Of a DNA stretch of 64,000 nt, positions 44,675 to 54,879 are shown piece after piece. The notes under the pieces are model-generated. The model was not told the DNA's origin and searched no databases. It saw only the letters and a list, made by a program, of their open reading frames with translations. Numbering within the stretch: the first letter of the stretch is position 1; each line of letters opens with the position of its first letter. The stretch is from the NCBI RefSeq assembly GCF_024436395.1, contig NZ_JAFMZO010000005.1, forward strand, positions 1-64,000, in the 5' to 3' direction. The position numbers and the translations under genes were made by a program. The DNA is from Paradesertivirga mongoliensis. Lineage in GTDB: Bacteria > Bacteroidota > Bacteroidia > Sphingobacteriales > Sphingobacteriaceae.

Positions 44675-45601
44675 TTAACATGAGAACTTGAGCCAACCTT
44701 TTCCTTCATATCCAAAAACAAACTGCTTGGGGTGCAAGATCTCCGCTAAAAGCTCGATGGTATCGACAACCTTTTGGCTTGAACGGTTAAAATATTGATT
44801 GCCGTTACAAATAAACACTTTATCGTTCTTGACCGCTTGTAAATTATACCATCCGGGTAGTTCTAGCAGCAGGTTAATTTCTTGCAGGGTTCGTTCCATC
44901 GGGAAACCGCATGGCGCAACAATAATAACCTCCGGATCTGCCGACTTGATAGCATCGAAATTAATATACCCCGAGTGCTTACCTTTTTCGGCCAGCAATG
45001 ACCTACCGCCAGCTATGGATATTAACTCCGGAGTCCAGTTTCCTGCAACCATTAAGGGCGACAACCATTCAATACACACTACCGAAGGCCGCTGTTCCAC
45101 AAATTTTAATTTATGGTGAATTAAGTCGCACCGCTCTTGTAGTTCTGATACAAACTCTTCCCCTTTGTCTCTTACCCCTAAGCGTTCTGCGATTAGCACA
45201 ATCTCATTAAAAATATCAGAAAGCGTCCGAGGATTTAGCGAAATCACTTCTACATTATTTTGAAGTACTTCCTGCAGGGTTTCTTCCACATCCTTTAACG
45301 ATACCGCACAGACTTCACATTGAGCCTGGGTAATTATAACCGCGGGATCTAAATCTTTCACTTTTTCTTTATCAATAGTATAAATAGAAAGCGCATCAGA
45401 CAAGACATCTTTTACCTGCTGATCGATCTCTATGCTTGAAGATCCGGAAACGAACTTCGCTGAAGAGCATACAGGCAAATCAATGATACTTTCGGGAGAA
45501 TCACATTCGTGAGAGCGGCCAACTAACTGATCTTTTAGCCCCAGGCCACATACAATTTCTGTTGCAGCCGGAAGAAGTGAAATTATCTTTTTATCAGACA
45601 T
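44675..45601 (-). CDS. BtuF-like helical-backbone metal/cobalamin-binding protein without signal peptide
   Basis: A 308-residue protein with the fold of the ABC transporter cobalamin-binding component BtuF. The N-terminal IISLLPAATEIVCGLGLKDQLVGRSHECD (cut for length) and later VVCIEWLSPLMVAGNWTPEL and DAIKSADPEVIIVAPCGF are typical. A longer in-frame reading from 45658 would add a signal-like stretch (LFACKLTAFFVLNSTFA). It begins inside the terminator of the upstream gene and is interrupted by a -7 box at 45614-45607, so the ATG at 45601 is preferred. The product then has no export signal and would be cytoplasmic. No btuC or btuD gene is nearby. Confidence 0.78.
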   Translation of the reverse strand: MSDKKIISLLPAATEIVCGLGLKDQLVGRSHECDSPESIIDLPVCSSAKFVSGSSSIEIDQQVKDVLSDALSIYTIDKEKVKDLDPAVIITQAQCEVCAVSLKDVEETLQEVLQNNVEVISLNPRTLSDIFNEIVLIAERLGVRDKGEEFVSELQERCDLIHHKLKFVEQRPSVVCIEWLSPLMVAGNWTPELISIAGGRSLLAEKGKHSGYINFDAIKSADPEVIIVAPCGFPMERTLQEINLLLELPGWYNLQAVKNDKVFICNGNQYFNRSSQKVVDTIELLAEILHPKQFVFGYEGKGWLKFSC

Positions 45602-45606
45602 GTGTG

Positions 45607-45614
45607 CAAAGGTA
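45607..45614 (-). promoter_or_regulatory. -7 box of the BtuF-like gene, nearly leaderless
   Basis: TACCTTTG on the minus strand matches TAnnTTTG and ends 5 nt before the ATG at 45601. The upstream -33 position is occupied by a terminator stem. Confidence 0.5.
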
Positions 45615-45620
45615 CTATTC

Positions 45621-45662
45621 AAAACAAAAAATGCTGTGAGCTTACAGGCAAACAGCATTTTT
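45621..45662 (-). terminator. Terminator after the TonB-dependent receptor
   Basis: On the minus strand an 11-bp stem (45662-45652 with 45637-45627) is followed by TTTTTGTTTT. It lies 20 nt past the receptor stop codon. Confidence 0.8.
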
Positions 45663-45681
45663 ATTTTTGGTATCCGGGAAC

Positions 45682-48204
45682 CTACATTCCCTGGCCACCG
45701 CCTTGACCGCCTTGGGTCCCGCCCTGGCCACCATCCTGTTTCAGGTCGTCGTTGTTTACGCCGCGTTTCTTCTTCTGAGGTGCATTGAAGTTCATCTTAC
45801 CGAACTGCCAGCTAAATGTTACGCCAAATGAACGGAATGGCATAGAGAAATTACTGCTTTGAGTTAATTCCCCGCTTTTAATCTCACTCCTGAAGTTCTT
45901 TCGCTCGTTGAAAGGATCAACAATATTCAGTCCTATTTTTCCCTTCTTATTCAACACTTGCTTACTGAATGAAACTACCCACATATTAAATGCTGGATTC
46001 TTTCCCTGAAAAGTTCTTCTTGGTGAATTGATAATCAAAAAGGTTTCGGTGATGAAATTTCCCGGCAATGTTACAGAACCACTCAGAAAAGCGTTATAAA
46101 GTAATTGAGTACCAATGTTCGCGCTCGATCTCTGGAATTCTGTGGTCGCTTGAGGTTTATATGAGAATAGGTTAATGTTAGTTCTTAATGTTATCGCCTT
46201 AACGGGACTTATCTGTCCAAAAAAGCTTCCTCCAATGGAGTTATTTTTACCGATGTTATCAAAGTTGGTGAGAGATACGTTGACTGTTGTATCGTTTCCG
46301 CTCTTACCTTGAGTTACGTACTCATCGGGACTTACAAAGCTCTCTATCACATCTTCAGTATGTTTGTAATATATCGAAGCATTAATTACCGACGTTTTGA
46401 TAAAAGTGGAGAAGTTCAATTCTACATTTTGAGTGATTTCCGGCGAAAGGTAAGGATTCCCCATACTGTGCGACACAGCATTACTTGTATTTCTAAAAGG
46501 ATTTAAATAATGCAGACTGGGGCGCTGAATACGTTTACTGTAGCTCAATCGGAAAGTATTGCTCTTTATAGTCTTGGAAATAGCCAGACTGGGAATAAAA
46601 TTGGGATAGTCGTGTGAAAAGGGCTCGAAAGCAGGATTAGCAGAGTTTTCGCGTCCTTTTATTTCTGTATTCTCTAGTCGTGCTCCAACCTGTACCCCAA
46701 CGCTTTTTGGTAACTGAAAACTTAATACTGTGTAGCCAGAGTACACATCCTGGTTGTACCGGTAATCGTTCGACATGAGGTCATTTTCTATATATACGCC
46801 TGTTCCATTAGCCACCTGTACCAGCGAATTACTGGTAATATCTCTCAGAATAGCCTTAGCTCCAGCCTCCAATTTTATTTTGTCGGTTAAAGGCAGAGCA
46901 TAATCCGCTTGAATGGTGTACTCATCGTTTATACCATCGTTAGCTGCAATTTGGTTAGGGTTAAATCCGCTATAAATAGTGGTATAATCGGTCTGACTTT
47001 TCCCATGGCTCCACTGGCCTGCGAAAGTAATTTCGTTACCTACCTTTTTAAATTTATGAGTATAATCAGCATTCCAGTCAAACCCGCTGAATTGCATTTT
47101 TGAATCATTATCGATATTATACAATTGCCCTATCATACTACTGGCAGTGGGGGTGTTAGAGTTTGCCGAGATTCCCTCGGTGGAAAAGCCTCCTTGATGA
47201 AACCTGATACCCGAAGAGATACTATTGGTGCTGTTAAAATCATAACTCACGTTTCCAGATCCCATTCCCGAATAGCGTTCTGTTTCGCTCCGACCGGTTT
47301 GCGATCTCATCGTTTTCGAATCAACACTAGCGAAGTCTATAGTACTAATCTGCGGCCAAGTATAATTTCCACCAACATTACCAGAAATACTCAAGCGGTT
47401 CTGATTGACGTTCAAGTTTGCGTTACCATTGTTTTGACGTGTACCCACTCCACCGCTAATCGAGCCACTCACACCCGACATGTTGCTTTTCTTTGTGATA
47501 ATATTAATAATACCTGCAGACCCTTCCGCATCGTATTTAGCTGAGGGGCTGGTCACTACTTCAACGCTTTTGATCTGATCGGCGGGGAGCATTTTCATTG
47601 CATCTCCCACATTACTCGCCATAGCGCCCGAAGGCTTTCCATTAATTAACACCTTAATGTTCTGGCTTCCGCGAAGAGATACATTCCCGTCCTGATCAAC
47701 CGAAACCATTGGTACTTTGCGTAATACATCGCCAGCATTTCCGCCCGTTACAGTGGCGTCCTTTTCGGCATTGTAAACAACTTTATCCACCCGGTTTTCA
47801 ATTAACGATGCTTGTCCGGTGATTGCCACCTCCTTCAGGGCGGTAACCGAAGGTGATAAAAGAATTTTTCCGAGGTTCAAATCTGGTTTGCCCGGAGTGG
47901 TCATTACCGGACTTATCACTTTAGTTTGATAGCCCATGAAAACTATAGTAAGCTTATATGTACCAGGAGCAACATTGTCAATTTTGAATACACCTTTTTG
48001 ATCGGTAAGTGCACCGTTTGTGCTCTTTGTAGAACTGGCACGCCCAAGACCCACTGATGCATAGTCAACCGGCTTTTGAGTAATCGAATCAACTACTGTT
48101 CCGGAAACCCTTCCAATCACCGTTGGCGCGCCTCCACCGGGTATTTGGCCCATTAAGAAGTTGGTACAGGATAAGAATATTAATAAAGAAAGAAAAGATC
48201 GCAT
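45682..48204 (-). CDS. TonB-dependent receptor (outer-membrane beta-barrel family)
   Basis: An 840-residue outer-membrane receptor that takes up a large substrate using TonB. A signal peptide (MRSFLSLLIFLSCTNFLMGQ) precedes a carboxypeptidase-like regulatory domain (VSGTVVDSITQKPVDYASVG onward). Next come a plug domain with GNAGDVLRKVPMVSVDQDGNVSLRG (cut for length) and the barrel, with the OMP_b-brl_3 type blocks. The barrel's last strand appears to be FGVTFSWQFGKMNF. Some 30 more residues then follow, ending in a Gly-Gln-rich tail. No SusD gene is adjacent, so it is not a SusCD pair. The reading from the TTG at 48231 lies within the -7 box and is rejected. Confidence 0.9.
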   Translation of the reverse strand: MRSFLSLLIFLSCTNFLMGQIPGGGAPTVIGRVSGTVVDSITQKPVDYASVGLGRASSTKSTNGALTDQKGVFKIDNVAPGTYKLTIVFMGYQTKVISPVMTTPGKPDLNLGKILLSPSVTALKEVAITGQASLIENRVDKVVYNAEKDATVTGGNAGDVLRKVPMVSVDQDGNVSLRGSQNIKVLINGKPSGAMASNVGDAMKMLPADQIKSVEVVTSPSAKYDAEGSAGIINIITKKSNMSGVSGSISGGVGTRQNNGNANLNVNQNRLSISGNVGGNYTWPQISTIDFASVDSKTMRSQTGRSETERYSGMGSGNVSYDFNSTNSISSGIRFHQGGFSTEGISANSNTPTASSMIGQLYNIDNDSKMQFSGFDWNADYTHKFKKVGNEITFAGQWSHGKSQTDYTTIYSGFNPNQIAANDGINDEYTIQADYALPLTDKIKLEAGAKAILRDITSNSLVQVANGTGVYIENDLMSNDYRYNQDVYSGYTVLSFQLPKSVGVQVGARLENTEIKGRENSANPAFEPFSHDYPNFIPSLAISKTIKSNTFRLSYSKRIQRPSLHYLNPFRNTSNAVSHSMGNPYLSPEITQNVELNFSTFIKTSVINASIYYKHTEDVIESFVSPDEYVTQGKSGNDTTVNVSLTNFDNIGKNNSIGGSFFGQISPVKAITLRTNINLFSYKPQATTEFQRSSANIGTQLLYNAFLSGSVTLPGNFITETFLIINSPRRTFQGKNPAFNMWVVSFSKQVLNKKGKIGLNIVDPFNERKNFRSEIKSGELTQSSNFSMPFRSFGVTFSWQFGKMNFNAPQKKKRGVNNDDLKQDGGQGGTQGGQGGGQGM

Positions 48205-48228
48205 TATTTCATTTTTGATAGTTAGTCG

Positions 48229-48256
48229 CAAAGATAGACGGAATGTTACAAGGCAA
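48229..48256 (-). promoter_or_regulatory. Promoter of the TonB-dependent receptor
   Basis: TATCTTTG (48236-48229) on the minus strand, with TTG at 48256-48254 at a short 17-nt spacing. The leader is about 20 nt. Confidence 0.6.
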
Positions 48257-48275
48257 ATGTTAAAGTTTTATGAGA

Positions 48276-48313
48276 AAATAAAAAAGCGATAGAGTTAAGT
48301 TCTATCGCTTTTT
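48276..48313 (-). terminator. Terminator after leuS
   Basis: On the minus strand a perfect 13-bp stem (48313-48301 with 48293-48281) is followed by TATTTT. Confidence 0.82.
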
Positions 48314-48335
48314 GTTGCTGAGGCAAGAAACCGAG

Positions 48336-51131
48336 TTACACCACCAGATTCACAATCTTACCCTTTACCACAATAACTTTTTTAGGAGTTTTTCCGTCAA
48401 GATATCTTTTCACATCTTCATTTTCCAAAACAAACCTTTCAATTTCCAAAGCTTCAAGCGTAAGCGACATATTTAAATTCATTTTCATCTTACCGTTAAG
48501 AGAAATCGGATAGGCAAATTCATCCTCAACCAGGTAATCCGGGTTAAACTTAGGATATGAAGCAAAAGATACTGTTCCGGCGGGATTTCCCAGTAAGGTC
48601 CACAACTCCTCTGTGATATGGGGCGCATAGGGTGCCAGTACAACCACTAAATCCTGAAGGATCTTGCGCTTGTTGCATTTTAATTCGGTCAACTCGTTTA
48701 CACAGATCATAAAACTTGACACAGAAGTATTAAACGAAAACCGCTCAATATCTTCCTGTACCTTCAGAATAATTTTATGTAGAGACTTAAGCTCTGCTTT
48801 TGTTGGTTCTTCCTCAGATACCTTAAAATTAAGTTGTTCATCATGAAAAAGTCTCCAGAGCTTCCTTAAGAACTTAAAAACTCCTTCTATACCGTTTGTA
48901 TTCCATGGTTTGCTTTGCTCTAGCGGACCAAGAAACATTTCGTATAGGCGAAGAGTGTCTGCACCGTACCGTTCGATGATATCATCAGGATTTACCACAT
49001 TGAACTTCGATTTCGACATCTTTTCGACTTCAACACCGCAGACATATTTTCCATTTTCGAAAATAAACTCTGCATCGGCATACTCTTCACGCGATTTTCT
49101 GAATCTTTCTAAATCGAGCACATCATTTTCAACAATATTGACGTCCACATGCACTGCCGAAACTTTATATTGATCCTTCAATCCGTTAGAAACGAAAACA
49201 TTCGTTCCTTTCCCTTGCTCATCGATAACGCGATAAACGAAGTTAGAACGCCCCTGGATCATCCCCTGATTAATCAGCTTTTTGAAAGGCTCATCTTCAA
49301 TCACATACCCCAAATCTTTCAAAAATTTGTTCCAAAAGCGGCTGTAAAGCAAATGCCCGGTCGCATGTTCTGAACCGCCAATGTAAAGGTCAACGTCCTT
49401 CCAGTACTCAATAGCAGGTTGAGGAGCCATTACATTTTCCGCCCGTTCGTCGGCAGAAGTCATATATCGGTACCAATACCAGCTTGAACCTGCCCAGCCT
49501 GGCATAGTACTTAGTTCATACTCGTACTCGCCTTTGTATTTCCAATCTTTCGCTCTTCCCAAAGGAGGTTCGCCGCTTTCGGTAGGGAGGTATTTATCTA
49601 CTTCTGGCAAAACCAGCGGTAAGTCTTGTTCATCAATTAAATAAGGAAGCCCGTCTTTAAAATAAACAGGCACCGGCTCACCCCAGTAACGCTGGCGACC
49701 AAAAATCGCATCCCGCATACGATACTGAATTTTGGCTTTTCCGGCCTTCAACTGTTCTAATTTTTCTATTAAAACAGGGATGGCTTCCTGGTAAGTCAAA
49801 CCGTTAATCAGGTCTGAATTTATATATCTCCCCTCCTTGGTGGCATCCGCCTCATGTTCGATATCTTTCTGAGCGTCCAGTATCTGGATGATGGGAAGAT
49901 TGAAGTGTTTGGCAAAAAGCCAGTCACGCTGATCGCCGGAAGGCACCGCCATAACAGCACCCGTTCCGTACCCTGCCAACACGTAATCTGCTATCCAAAC
50001 CGGAATTTTAGTGCCATTCAAAGGATTTAAAGCGTAACTCCCCGTGAATGCACCTGACACCGTTTTAGCATCCGCCATGCGGTCGAGTTCAGATTTTTTC
50101 TTGGTTTGTGCTATATAGGTCTCGATCTCTTCTTTTTGTTGTGGAGTAGTTAAAGATGAGACCAGTTCGTGTTCCGGAGCTATAACGAGAAAGCTTACTC
50201 CGAATATGGTATCGACTCTAGTTGTAAACACCTCGATAGCATCATCACCTTTTTCCAACGGAAAAATAACCGATGCGCCCGTACTTTTCCCGATCCAGTT
50301 CCTCTGCATTTCCTTTAAAGGATCCGGCCAATCAATAATATCCAATCCCTGAAGCAGGCGGTCGGCGTAAGCTGTGATCCGCATGCTCCACTGCATCATC
50401 TTTTTTTGTTCCACGGGATAACCACCCCGTTCTGAAACTCCATCTTTCACTTCATCGTTTGCCAAAACCGTTCCCAGGGCAGCGCACCAGTTTACGGTGC
50501 TTTCTTTAAGAAAAGTAAGGCGATATTTTAACAGTTCTTCTTGTTGCTGTCTTTCCGAAAACTGATTCCATTCATCAGCCGAAAAGCTTAAAGTATCCTC
50601 ATCAGATACTGCACGAATTCCTTCTGAACCTTTTAATGAGAAATGCTGAATTAAATTTTCAATCCGCTCAGCTTTATCCTCTTCCAGATTATACCAGGAA
50701 TTAAACAGCTGCATGAAGATCCACTGCGTCCATTTATAGTAAGCCGGGTCGCTGGTTCTAACTTCCCTGCTCCAGTCGAAAGAAAACCCAATCTGGTCAA
50801 GTTGCCGCCGGTAGGTAGCAATATTCTGTTCTGTAGTCAATGCCGGATGTTGCCCCGTTTGTATAGCGTATTGTTCTGCAGGTAAACCGAAAGAATCATA
50901 TCCCATCGGGTGCAATACGTTATAGCCCTTAAGTCGCTTGTAACGTGCAAAAATATCAGAAGCTATATAGCCCAAAGGATGTCCAACATGCAGTCCCGCT
51001 CCCGATGGATAAGGAAACATATCTAAAACATAATATTTCGGTTTTGAAGATGTGTTATCTACTTTATAAGTTTGGTTCTCTGCCCAATACTGTTGCCACT
51101 TGCTTTCGAGTTCTCTAAACTGATAATCCAT
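48336..51131 (-). CDS. leuS: Leucyl-tRNA synthetase
   Basis: A 931-residue class I synthetase that charges tRNA-Leu. The HIGH-type motif is HVGHPLGY near residue 47 in [17 protein letters not shown]. The editing domain (about 240-440) contains [19 protein letters not shown], and the second signature is [14 protein letters not shown] near residue 700. The anticodon-binding domain ends with [14 protein letters not shown]. The length is somewhat above the about 860 residues typical of many bacteria, as usual in Bacteroidetes. The gene is monocistronic. Confidence 0.95.
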   Translation of the reverse strand: MDYQFRELESKWQQYWAENQTYKVDNTSSKPKYYVLDMFPYPSGAGLHVGHPLGYIASDIFARYKRLKGYNVLHPMGYDSFGLPAEQYAIQTGQHPALTTEQNIATYRRQLDQIGFSFDWSREVRTSDPAYYKWTQWIFMQLFNSWYNLEEDKAERIENLIQHFSLKGSEGIRAVSDEDTLSFSADEWNQFSERQQQEELLKYRLTFLKESTVNWCAALGTVLANDEVKDGVSERGGYPVEQKKMMQWSMRITAYADRLLQGLDIIDWPDPLKEMQRNWIGKSTGASVIFPLEKGDDAIEVFTTRVDTIFGVSFLVIAPEHELVSSLTTPQQKEEIETYIAQTKKKSELDRMADAKTVSGAFTGSYALNPLNGTKIPVWIADYVLAGYGTGAVMAVPSGDQRDWLFAKHFNLPIIQILDAQKDIEHEADATKEGRYINSDLINGLTYQEAIPVLIEKLEQLKAGKAKIQYRMRDAIFGRQRYWGEPVPVYFKDGLPYLIDEQDLPLVLPEVDKYLPTESGEPPLGRAKDWKYKGEYEYELSTMPGWAGSSWYWYRYMTSADERAENVMAPQPAIEYWKDVDLYIGGSEHATGHLLYSRFWNKFLKDLGYVIEDEPFKKLINQGMIQGRSNFVYRVIDEQGKGTNVFVSNGLKDQYKVSAVHVDVNIVENDVLDLERFRKSREEYADAEFIFENGKYVCGVEVEKMSKSKFNVVNPDDIIERYGADTLRLYEMFLGPLEQSKPWNTNGIEGVFKFLRKLWRLFHDEQLNFKVSEEEPTKAELKSLHKIILKVQEDIERFSFNTSVSSFMICVNELTELKCNKRKILQDLVVVLAPYAPHITEELWTLLGNPAGTVSFASYPKFNPDYLVEDEFAYPISLNGKMKMNLNMSLTLEALEIERFVLENEDVKRYLDGKTPKKVIVVKGKIVNLVV

Positions 51132-51290
51132 GAACGGGTTTTAATAAGAATGCGAAAATAACAAAATACCCTTATACAGGAATCCATTAATTTGTGAGAG
51201 ATCGTTTAAGGTGAAGGCTGTTAAAAAATGTTATATCTGCAAAGTTTTACCTTAATTGATTATGAAATCTTTATTTTCGCGGTATTCTAA

Positions 51291-52175
51291 ATGCATATGG
51301 AAGAATTTGAAAGCAGCACAGCGTCTAAAAAGACAAAAACGGTTTACATTTCTACAGTAATCAGTATTGCTCTTGTTTTACTAATGACAGGACTTTTAGG
51401 ACTGATAATGGTTCACGCAAAGAATCTTTCGAATTATGTGAAAGAGAATATTGTACTCAACATTATTGTTAGCGACGGAGCAAAAGAGGTTGACGTTCTT
51501 GCGCTTCAGAAGCAGCTCGACACGCATCCTTATGTTTTAAAATCACAATATGTAAGTAAGGAACTGGCAGCCAGGAACCTTCAAAAAGATCTGGGAGAGG
51601 AGTTTGTAGAGTTTTTAGGGTACAACCCGCTATTATCCTCGATCGATATTTACATGAAAGCCGAACACGCAAATAATGCAAGTATTCAATCTTTCAGCAA
51701 TCAACTTACTAAAAACCCTTTAGTGAAAGAGGTTATCTATCAAAAATCTCTTATTGATATGGTGAACCAGAATATCAAAGTCATTGGTCTGATCATTCTT
51801 GGATTTGCCTGCGTATTACTTATTATTTCTATTGCCTTAATTAACAACACTATCAGGCTTGCAATTTATTCACAGCGGTTCCTGATTAAAAGCATGCAAT
51901 TGGTTGGGGCAACAAAAAACTTTATCAGGAAACCATTTCTGGGATACGGTGTGCTTCACGGCTTATTAGGAGCCTTAATTGCAATTATCCTTTTGCTGGT
52001 TACACTGTATGTTGCACAACAGCAAATCCCTGAACTGGTGATATTAACGAACTGGGTAGAGTTTTCGATAGTGTTTATAGGCGTTCTCGCAATCGGCATC
52101 ATGATATCTTTCTTCAGCACCTATTTCGCTGTGAGTAAGTACCTGCGTTTAAAAATTTACGACCTTTATAGATAA
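51291..52175 (+). CDS. ftsX: FtsX, cell division ABC-type membrane protein
   Basis: A 294-residue membrane protein of the FtsEX complex, which controls peptidoglycan hydrolases at division. One membrane helix (VISIALVLLMTGLLGLIMV) lies near the N-terminus. A periplasmic domain of about 120 residues (VKENIVLNIIVSDGAKEVDV to LVKEVIYQKSL) follows, then three membrane helices. The C-terminus ends FAVSKYLRLKIYDLYR. ftsE is not in the window. A second ATG at 51297 is an alternative start. It is first in the operon with DUF3098, uppP, truB and ribF, all spaced 9 nt or less. Confidence 0.9.
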   Translation: MHMEEFESSTASKKTKTVYISTVISIALVLLMTGLLGLIMVHAKNLSNYVKENIVLNIIVSDGAKEVDVLALQKQLDTHPYVLKSQYVSKELAARNLQKDLGEEFVEFLGYNPLLSSIDIYMKAEHANNASIQSFSNQLTKNPLVKEVIYQKSLIDMVNQNIKVIGLIILGFACVLLIISIALINNTIRLAIYSQRFLIKSMQLVGATKNFIRKPFLGYGVLHGLLGALIAIILLLVTLYVAQQQIPELVILTNWVEFSIVFIGVLAIGIMISFFSTYFAVSKYLRLKIYDLYR

Positions 52176-52408
52176 TGGCACAAAAACAATCAACAACCAC
52201 TGCGACTGAAAAACCATCGGTACAATTTGTATTCGGCAAAAGTAATTACCGCCTGATGCTTCTGAGTATTGCAGTTGTTACCCTGGGATTTATCCTGATG
52301 ATCGGAGATACGGATATTTATGATTTTCGTAAAACCATTTTGGCTCCGATTGTTGTGTTAGTTGGATTCGCTATAGGATTTCTCGCAATTCTTAAAAAGC
52401 GAAGCTAA
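52175..52408 (+). CDS. DUF3098 small membrane protein
   Basis: A 77-residue protein with two membrane helices (NYRLMLLSIAVVTLGFILMI and ILAPIVVLVGFAIGFLAIL) joined by a short acidic loop, and a basic C-terminus. It matches the Bacteroidetes family DUF3098, which usually lies directly after ftsX. Its ATG overlaps the ftsX stop by 1 nt. Position suggests a role with FtsX at the division site, but none has been established. Confidence 0.82.
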   Translation: MAQKQSTTTATEKPSVQFVFGKSNYRLMLLSIAVVTLGFILMIGDTDIYDFRKTILAPIVVLVGFAIGFLAILKKRS

Positions 52409-52417
52409 TCCATACAT

Positions 52418-53203
52418 ATGAGTATTTTTGAGGCCATCATCCTTGCTATTATAGAAGGGTTGACCGAATTCCTTCCGGTATCATCAACCGGCCACATGAT
52501 TATTGGCTCGGCGGTAATGGGAATCGAGGACGACCCGTTTGTTAAAATGTTTAACGTCGCTATTCAATTCGGTGCTATTTTATCGGTGGTAGTACTTTAT
52601 CGCAGACGTTTTTTTAAATCGTTCGACTTTTACCTTAAATTATTTGTAGCCTTTCTCCCGGCAGCTGTAATTGGCTTTCTACTAAACGATTATATCGACA
52701 TGTTAATGGAGAATGTGCTGGTAGTTGCAGCAATGCTTGTTTTGGGTGGCATTATTCTTCTGTTTGTAGATAAGTGGTTTATTGGTGGAGAAATAGATTT
52801 TGACGTGAACTACAGGGAGGCATTCTCTATTGGTCTTTTCCAGGTTATTGCCATGATCCCTGGTGTTTCAAGGTCGGCAGCAACCATCATCGGTGGCCTT
52901 ACTCAGAAACTTACCCGAAAAGCTGCAGCGGAGTTTTCTTTTTTTCTGGCGGTGCCCACCATGTTTGCTGCCACCGGATATAAGATGTTAAAGTACTATA
53001 AAGAAACCGGCTTCGAGTCGAAAGACTTTAATGTGCTCATTATTGGTAATATAGTAGCATTTGTGGTAGCCTTACTGGCGATAAGATCCTTTGTGAACTA
53101 TGTCACGAAATATGGCTTCAAGGTTTTTGGATATTACAGAATTGTACTGGGAGTAGCCATTATTGTATTGTACTGGATGGGCTACGAATTGAAAATTGTA
53201 TAG
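52418..53203 (+). CDS. uppP: Undecaprenyl-diphosphatase (UppP/BacA type)
   Basis: A 261-residue integral membrane enzyme that converts undecaprenyl diphosphate to the monophosphate, recycling the lipid carrier of cell-wall synthesis. The two catalytic motifs are [14 protein letters not shown] (residues 13-26) and [13 protein letters not shown] (near 148). About eight membrane helices are visible. Its stop overlaps the GTG start of truB by 1 nt. Confidence 0.94.
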   Translation: MSIFEAIILAIIEGLTEFLPVSSTGHMIIGSAVMGIEDDPFVKMFNVAIQFGAILSVVVLYRRRFFKSFDFYLKLFVAFLPAAVIGFLLNDYIDMLMENVLVVAAMLVLGGIILLFVDKWFIGGEIDFDVNYREAFSIGLFQVIAMIPGVSRSAATIIGGLTQKLTRKAAAEFSFFLAVPTMFAATGYKMLKYYKETGFESKDFNVLIIGNIVAFVVALLAIRSFVNYVTKYGFKVFGYYRIVLGVAIIVLYWMGYELKIV

Positions 53204-53916
53204 TGTCAGAAAAAGACTTTCCTCCTTTTAATTTCGCCGAAGGCGAACTACTCTTAATAAATAAGCCATATCGCTGGACAAGCTTTGATGTGGTGGGTAA
53301 GATCCGGAACTCGTTTAAACCGCTGAAACTAAAGGTAGGCCATGCCGGAACATTGGACCCGCTAGCCACCGGATTATTAATTATCTGCACCGGCAAACTC
53401 ACCAAGAAGATTGATGAGTTTCAGGCACAGGAAAAGGAATATACAGGAACGATGACCCTGGGCGCTACCACGCCCTCTTACGATCTGGAAACAGAAATCG
53501 ATCAAACCTTTAATATCTCGGGGTTAACGGAAGAGCAAATTCGCGACAACTGTAAGCACTTTATTGGTCTTTTAGAACAATTTCCGCCGGCCCACTCAGC
53601 GGTTAAGGTAGACGGAGAGCGCTTGTACTTAAAAGCGCGAAGGGGCGAAACGGTAGAACTGAAGGCCCGCCAGGTAACTATCACCGAATTCGAAATCACC
53701 AGAATTGACCTGCCGGAGGTCGACTTCAGAGTAGTTTGCAGCAAAGGAACCTACATCAGATCTTTGGTATACGATTTCGGAAAGTTGTTGAATAATGGCG
53801 CTTATCTTTCTAAATTAAGACGCACCCGTAGCGGCGATTTTCGTGTGGAAAACGCTTATGAAGTGATGGAACTTGTTAACCACGTTCGCAGTCTAAAAGA
53901 AACAGAGCAAAAATGA
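53203..53916 (+). CDS. truB: tRNA pseudouridine-55 synthase TruB
   Basis: A 237-residue enzyme that makes pseudouridine at position 55 of tRNAs. The catalytic motif GHAGTLDPLATGLL contains Asp52, and the KPYRWTSFDVVGKIR and RSLVYDFGKLL blocks are typical. It starts with GTG at 53203, overlapping the uppP stop (TAGTG), which is supported by the family N-terminus. It is on the short side because the C-terminal PUA extension of some homologues is absent. It overlaps ribF by 4 nt (ATGA). Confidence 0.93.
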   Translation: MSEKDFPPFNFAEGELLLINKPYRWTSFDVVGKIRNSFKPLKLKVGHAGTLDPLATGLLIICTGKLTKKIDEFQAQEKEYTGTMTLGATTPSYDLETEIDQTFNISGLTEEQIRDNCKHFIGLLEQFPPAHSAVKVDGERLYLKARRGETVELKARQVTITEFEITRIDLPEVDFRVVCSKGTYIRSLVYDFGKLLNNGAYLSKLRRTRSGDFRVENAYEVMELVNHVRSLKETEQK

Positions 53917-54845
53917 AAGTTTACAGGCATCTGGATGAATTTCAGAAAGTGGAAAATGCTGTAGTTACGATCGGCACTTTCGACGGCGTACATGTAGGGC
54001 ATAGAAAAATCATCTCCCGTTTAACCGAAGTTGCGAACGAAATTAAAGGAGAAAGTGTCATTCTTACCTTTTTCCCCCATCCGCGGATGATCATCAATCC
54101 TGAACAGGAAAACCTAAAACTGATCACAACCATCAATGAAAAGGCTGCACTTTTGGAACAGTTGGGCGTAGACCATTTAATAATTACACCCTTCACAAGA
54201 GATTTCTCGAACCTCAGTGCCGAAACATATATCAGCAAGATACTGGTCGAAAAGATTGGGATCAGTAAAATAGTGATTGGATACGATCATCATTTTGGTA
54301 AAGACCGCCAGGGCAATTTATCCGCCTTACAAAAATTTGCTACCGAATACGGTTACGAAGTAGAAGAAATTCCTGAACAGGACATTCATGATGTAGCAGT
54401 GAGCTCTACCCAGATTCGAAATGCCCTGCTAAAAGGTGATGTGCAAACTGCAAATGATTTTTTGGGTTATCCGTTTAGCTTATTCGGCCAGGTGATCAAG
54501 GGCGACCAGCTAGGGAGAACTCTCGGCTTCCCCACCGCAAATCTGTTAATTGAGGAAAACTACAAGTTAATTCCGGGCGATGGAATTTATGCTGTGAGGG
54601 TAAGACTTCCGGAGAATTCTAAGGCCTACAAGGGAATGGCGTATATCGGAAACCGCCCCACCATCAACGGTATGTCGAGAAATATTGAAGTGAATATTTT
54701 CGACTTTGATCAGGATATTTACCGTCAATATATAACCATCGAGTTCATTCATTTTATCCGTGGCGATATCAGGTTTGACAATATTGAAGCACTGAAGCTG
54801 CAAATATCCAGCGACAAACAATCAGGCCTAAAATTGCTATCTTAA
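53913..54845 (+). CDS. ribF: Bifunctional riboflavin kinase / FAD synthetase
   Basis: A 310-residue enzyme that phosphorylates riboflavin to FMN and then adenylylates it to FAD. The N-terminal nucleotidyltransferase half has TFDGVHVGHRKIISRL (about 23-38) and the C-terminal kinase half has GDQLGRTLGFPTANL (near 198) and KGMAYIGNRPT. Both are complete. The start overlaps truB by 4 nt. A promoter for the next gene lies inside the last codons. Confidence 0.94.
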   Translation: MKVYRHLDEFQKVENAVVTIGTFDGVHVGHRKIISRLTEVANEIKGESVILTFFPHPRMIINPEQENLKLITTINEKAALLEQLGVDHLIITPFTRDFSNLSAETYISKILVEKIGISKIVIGYDHHFGKDRQGNLSALQKFATEYGYEVEEIPEQDIHDVAVSSTQIRNALLKGDVQTANDFLGYPFSLFGQVIKGDQLGRTLGFPTANLLIEENYKLIPGDGIYAVRVRLPENSKAYKGMAYIGNRPTINGMSRNIEVNIFDFDQDIYRQYITIEFIHFIRGDIRFDNIEALKLQISSDKQSGLKLLS

Positions 54846-54864
54846 GGTTTTACCCTTATTTTTG
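54834..54864 (+). promoter_or_regulatory. Promoter of the DUF2157 gene
   Basis: TTG (54834-54836), a 20-nt spacer and TATTTTTG (54857-54864) match the consensus. The in-frame TTG that could be read as a start is part of the -7 box. Confidence 0.65.
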
Positions 54865-54879
54865 GGTATCATTAACCGC

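Noticed and set aside
47125-47544. 139-residue open frame opposite the TonB-dependent receptor
   Set aside because: Antisense shadow with no signal, domain or promoter.
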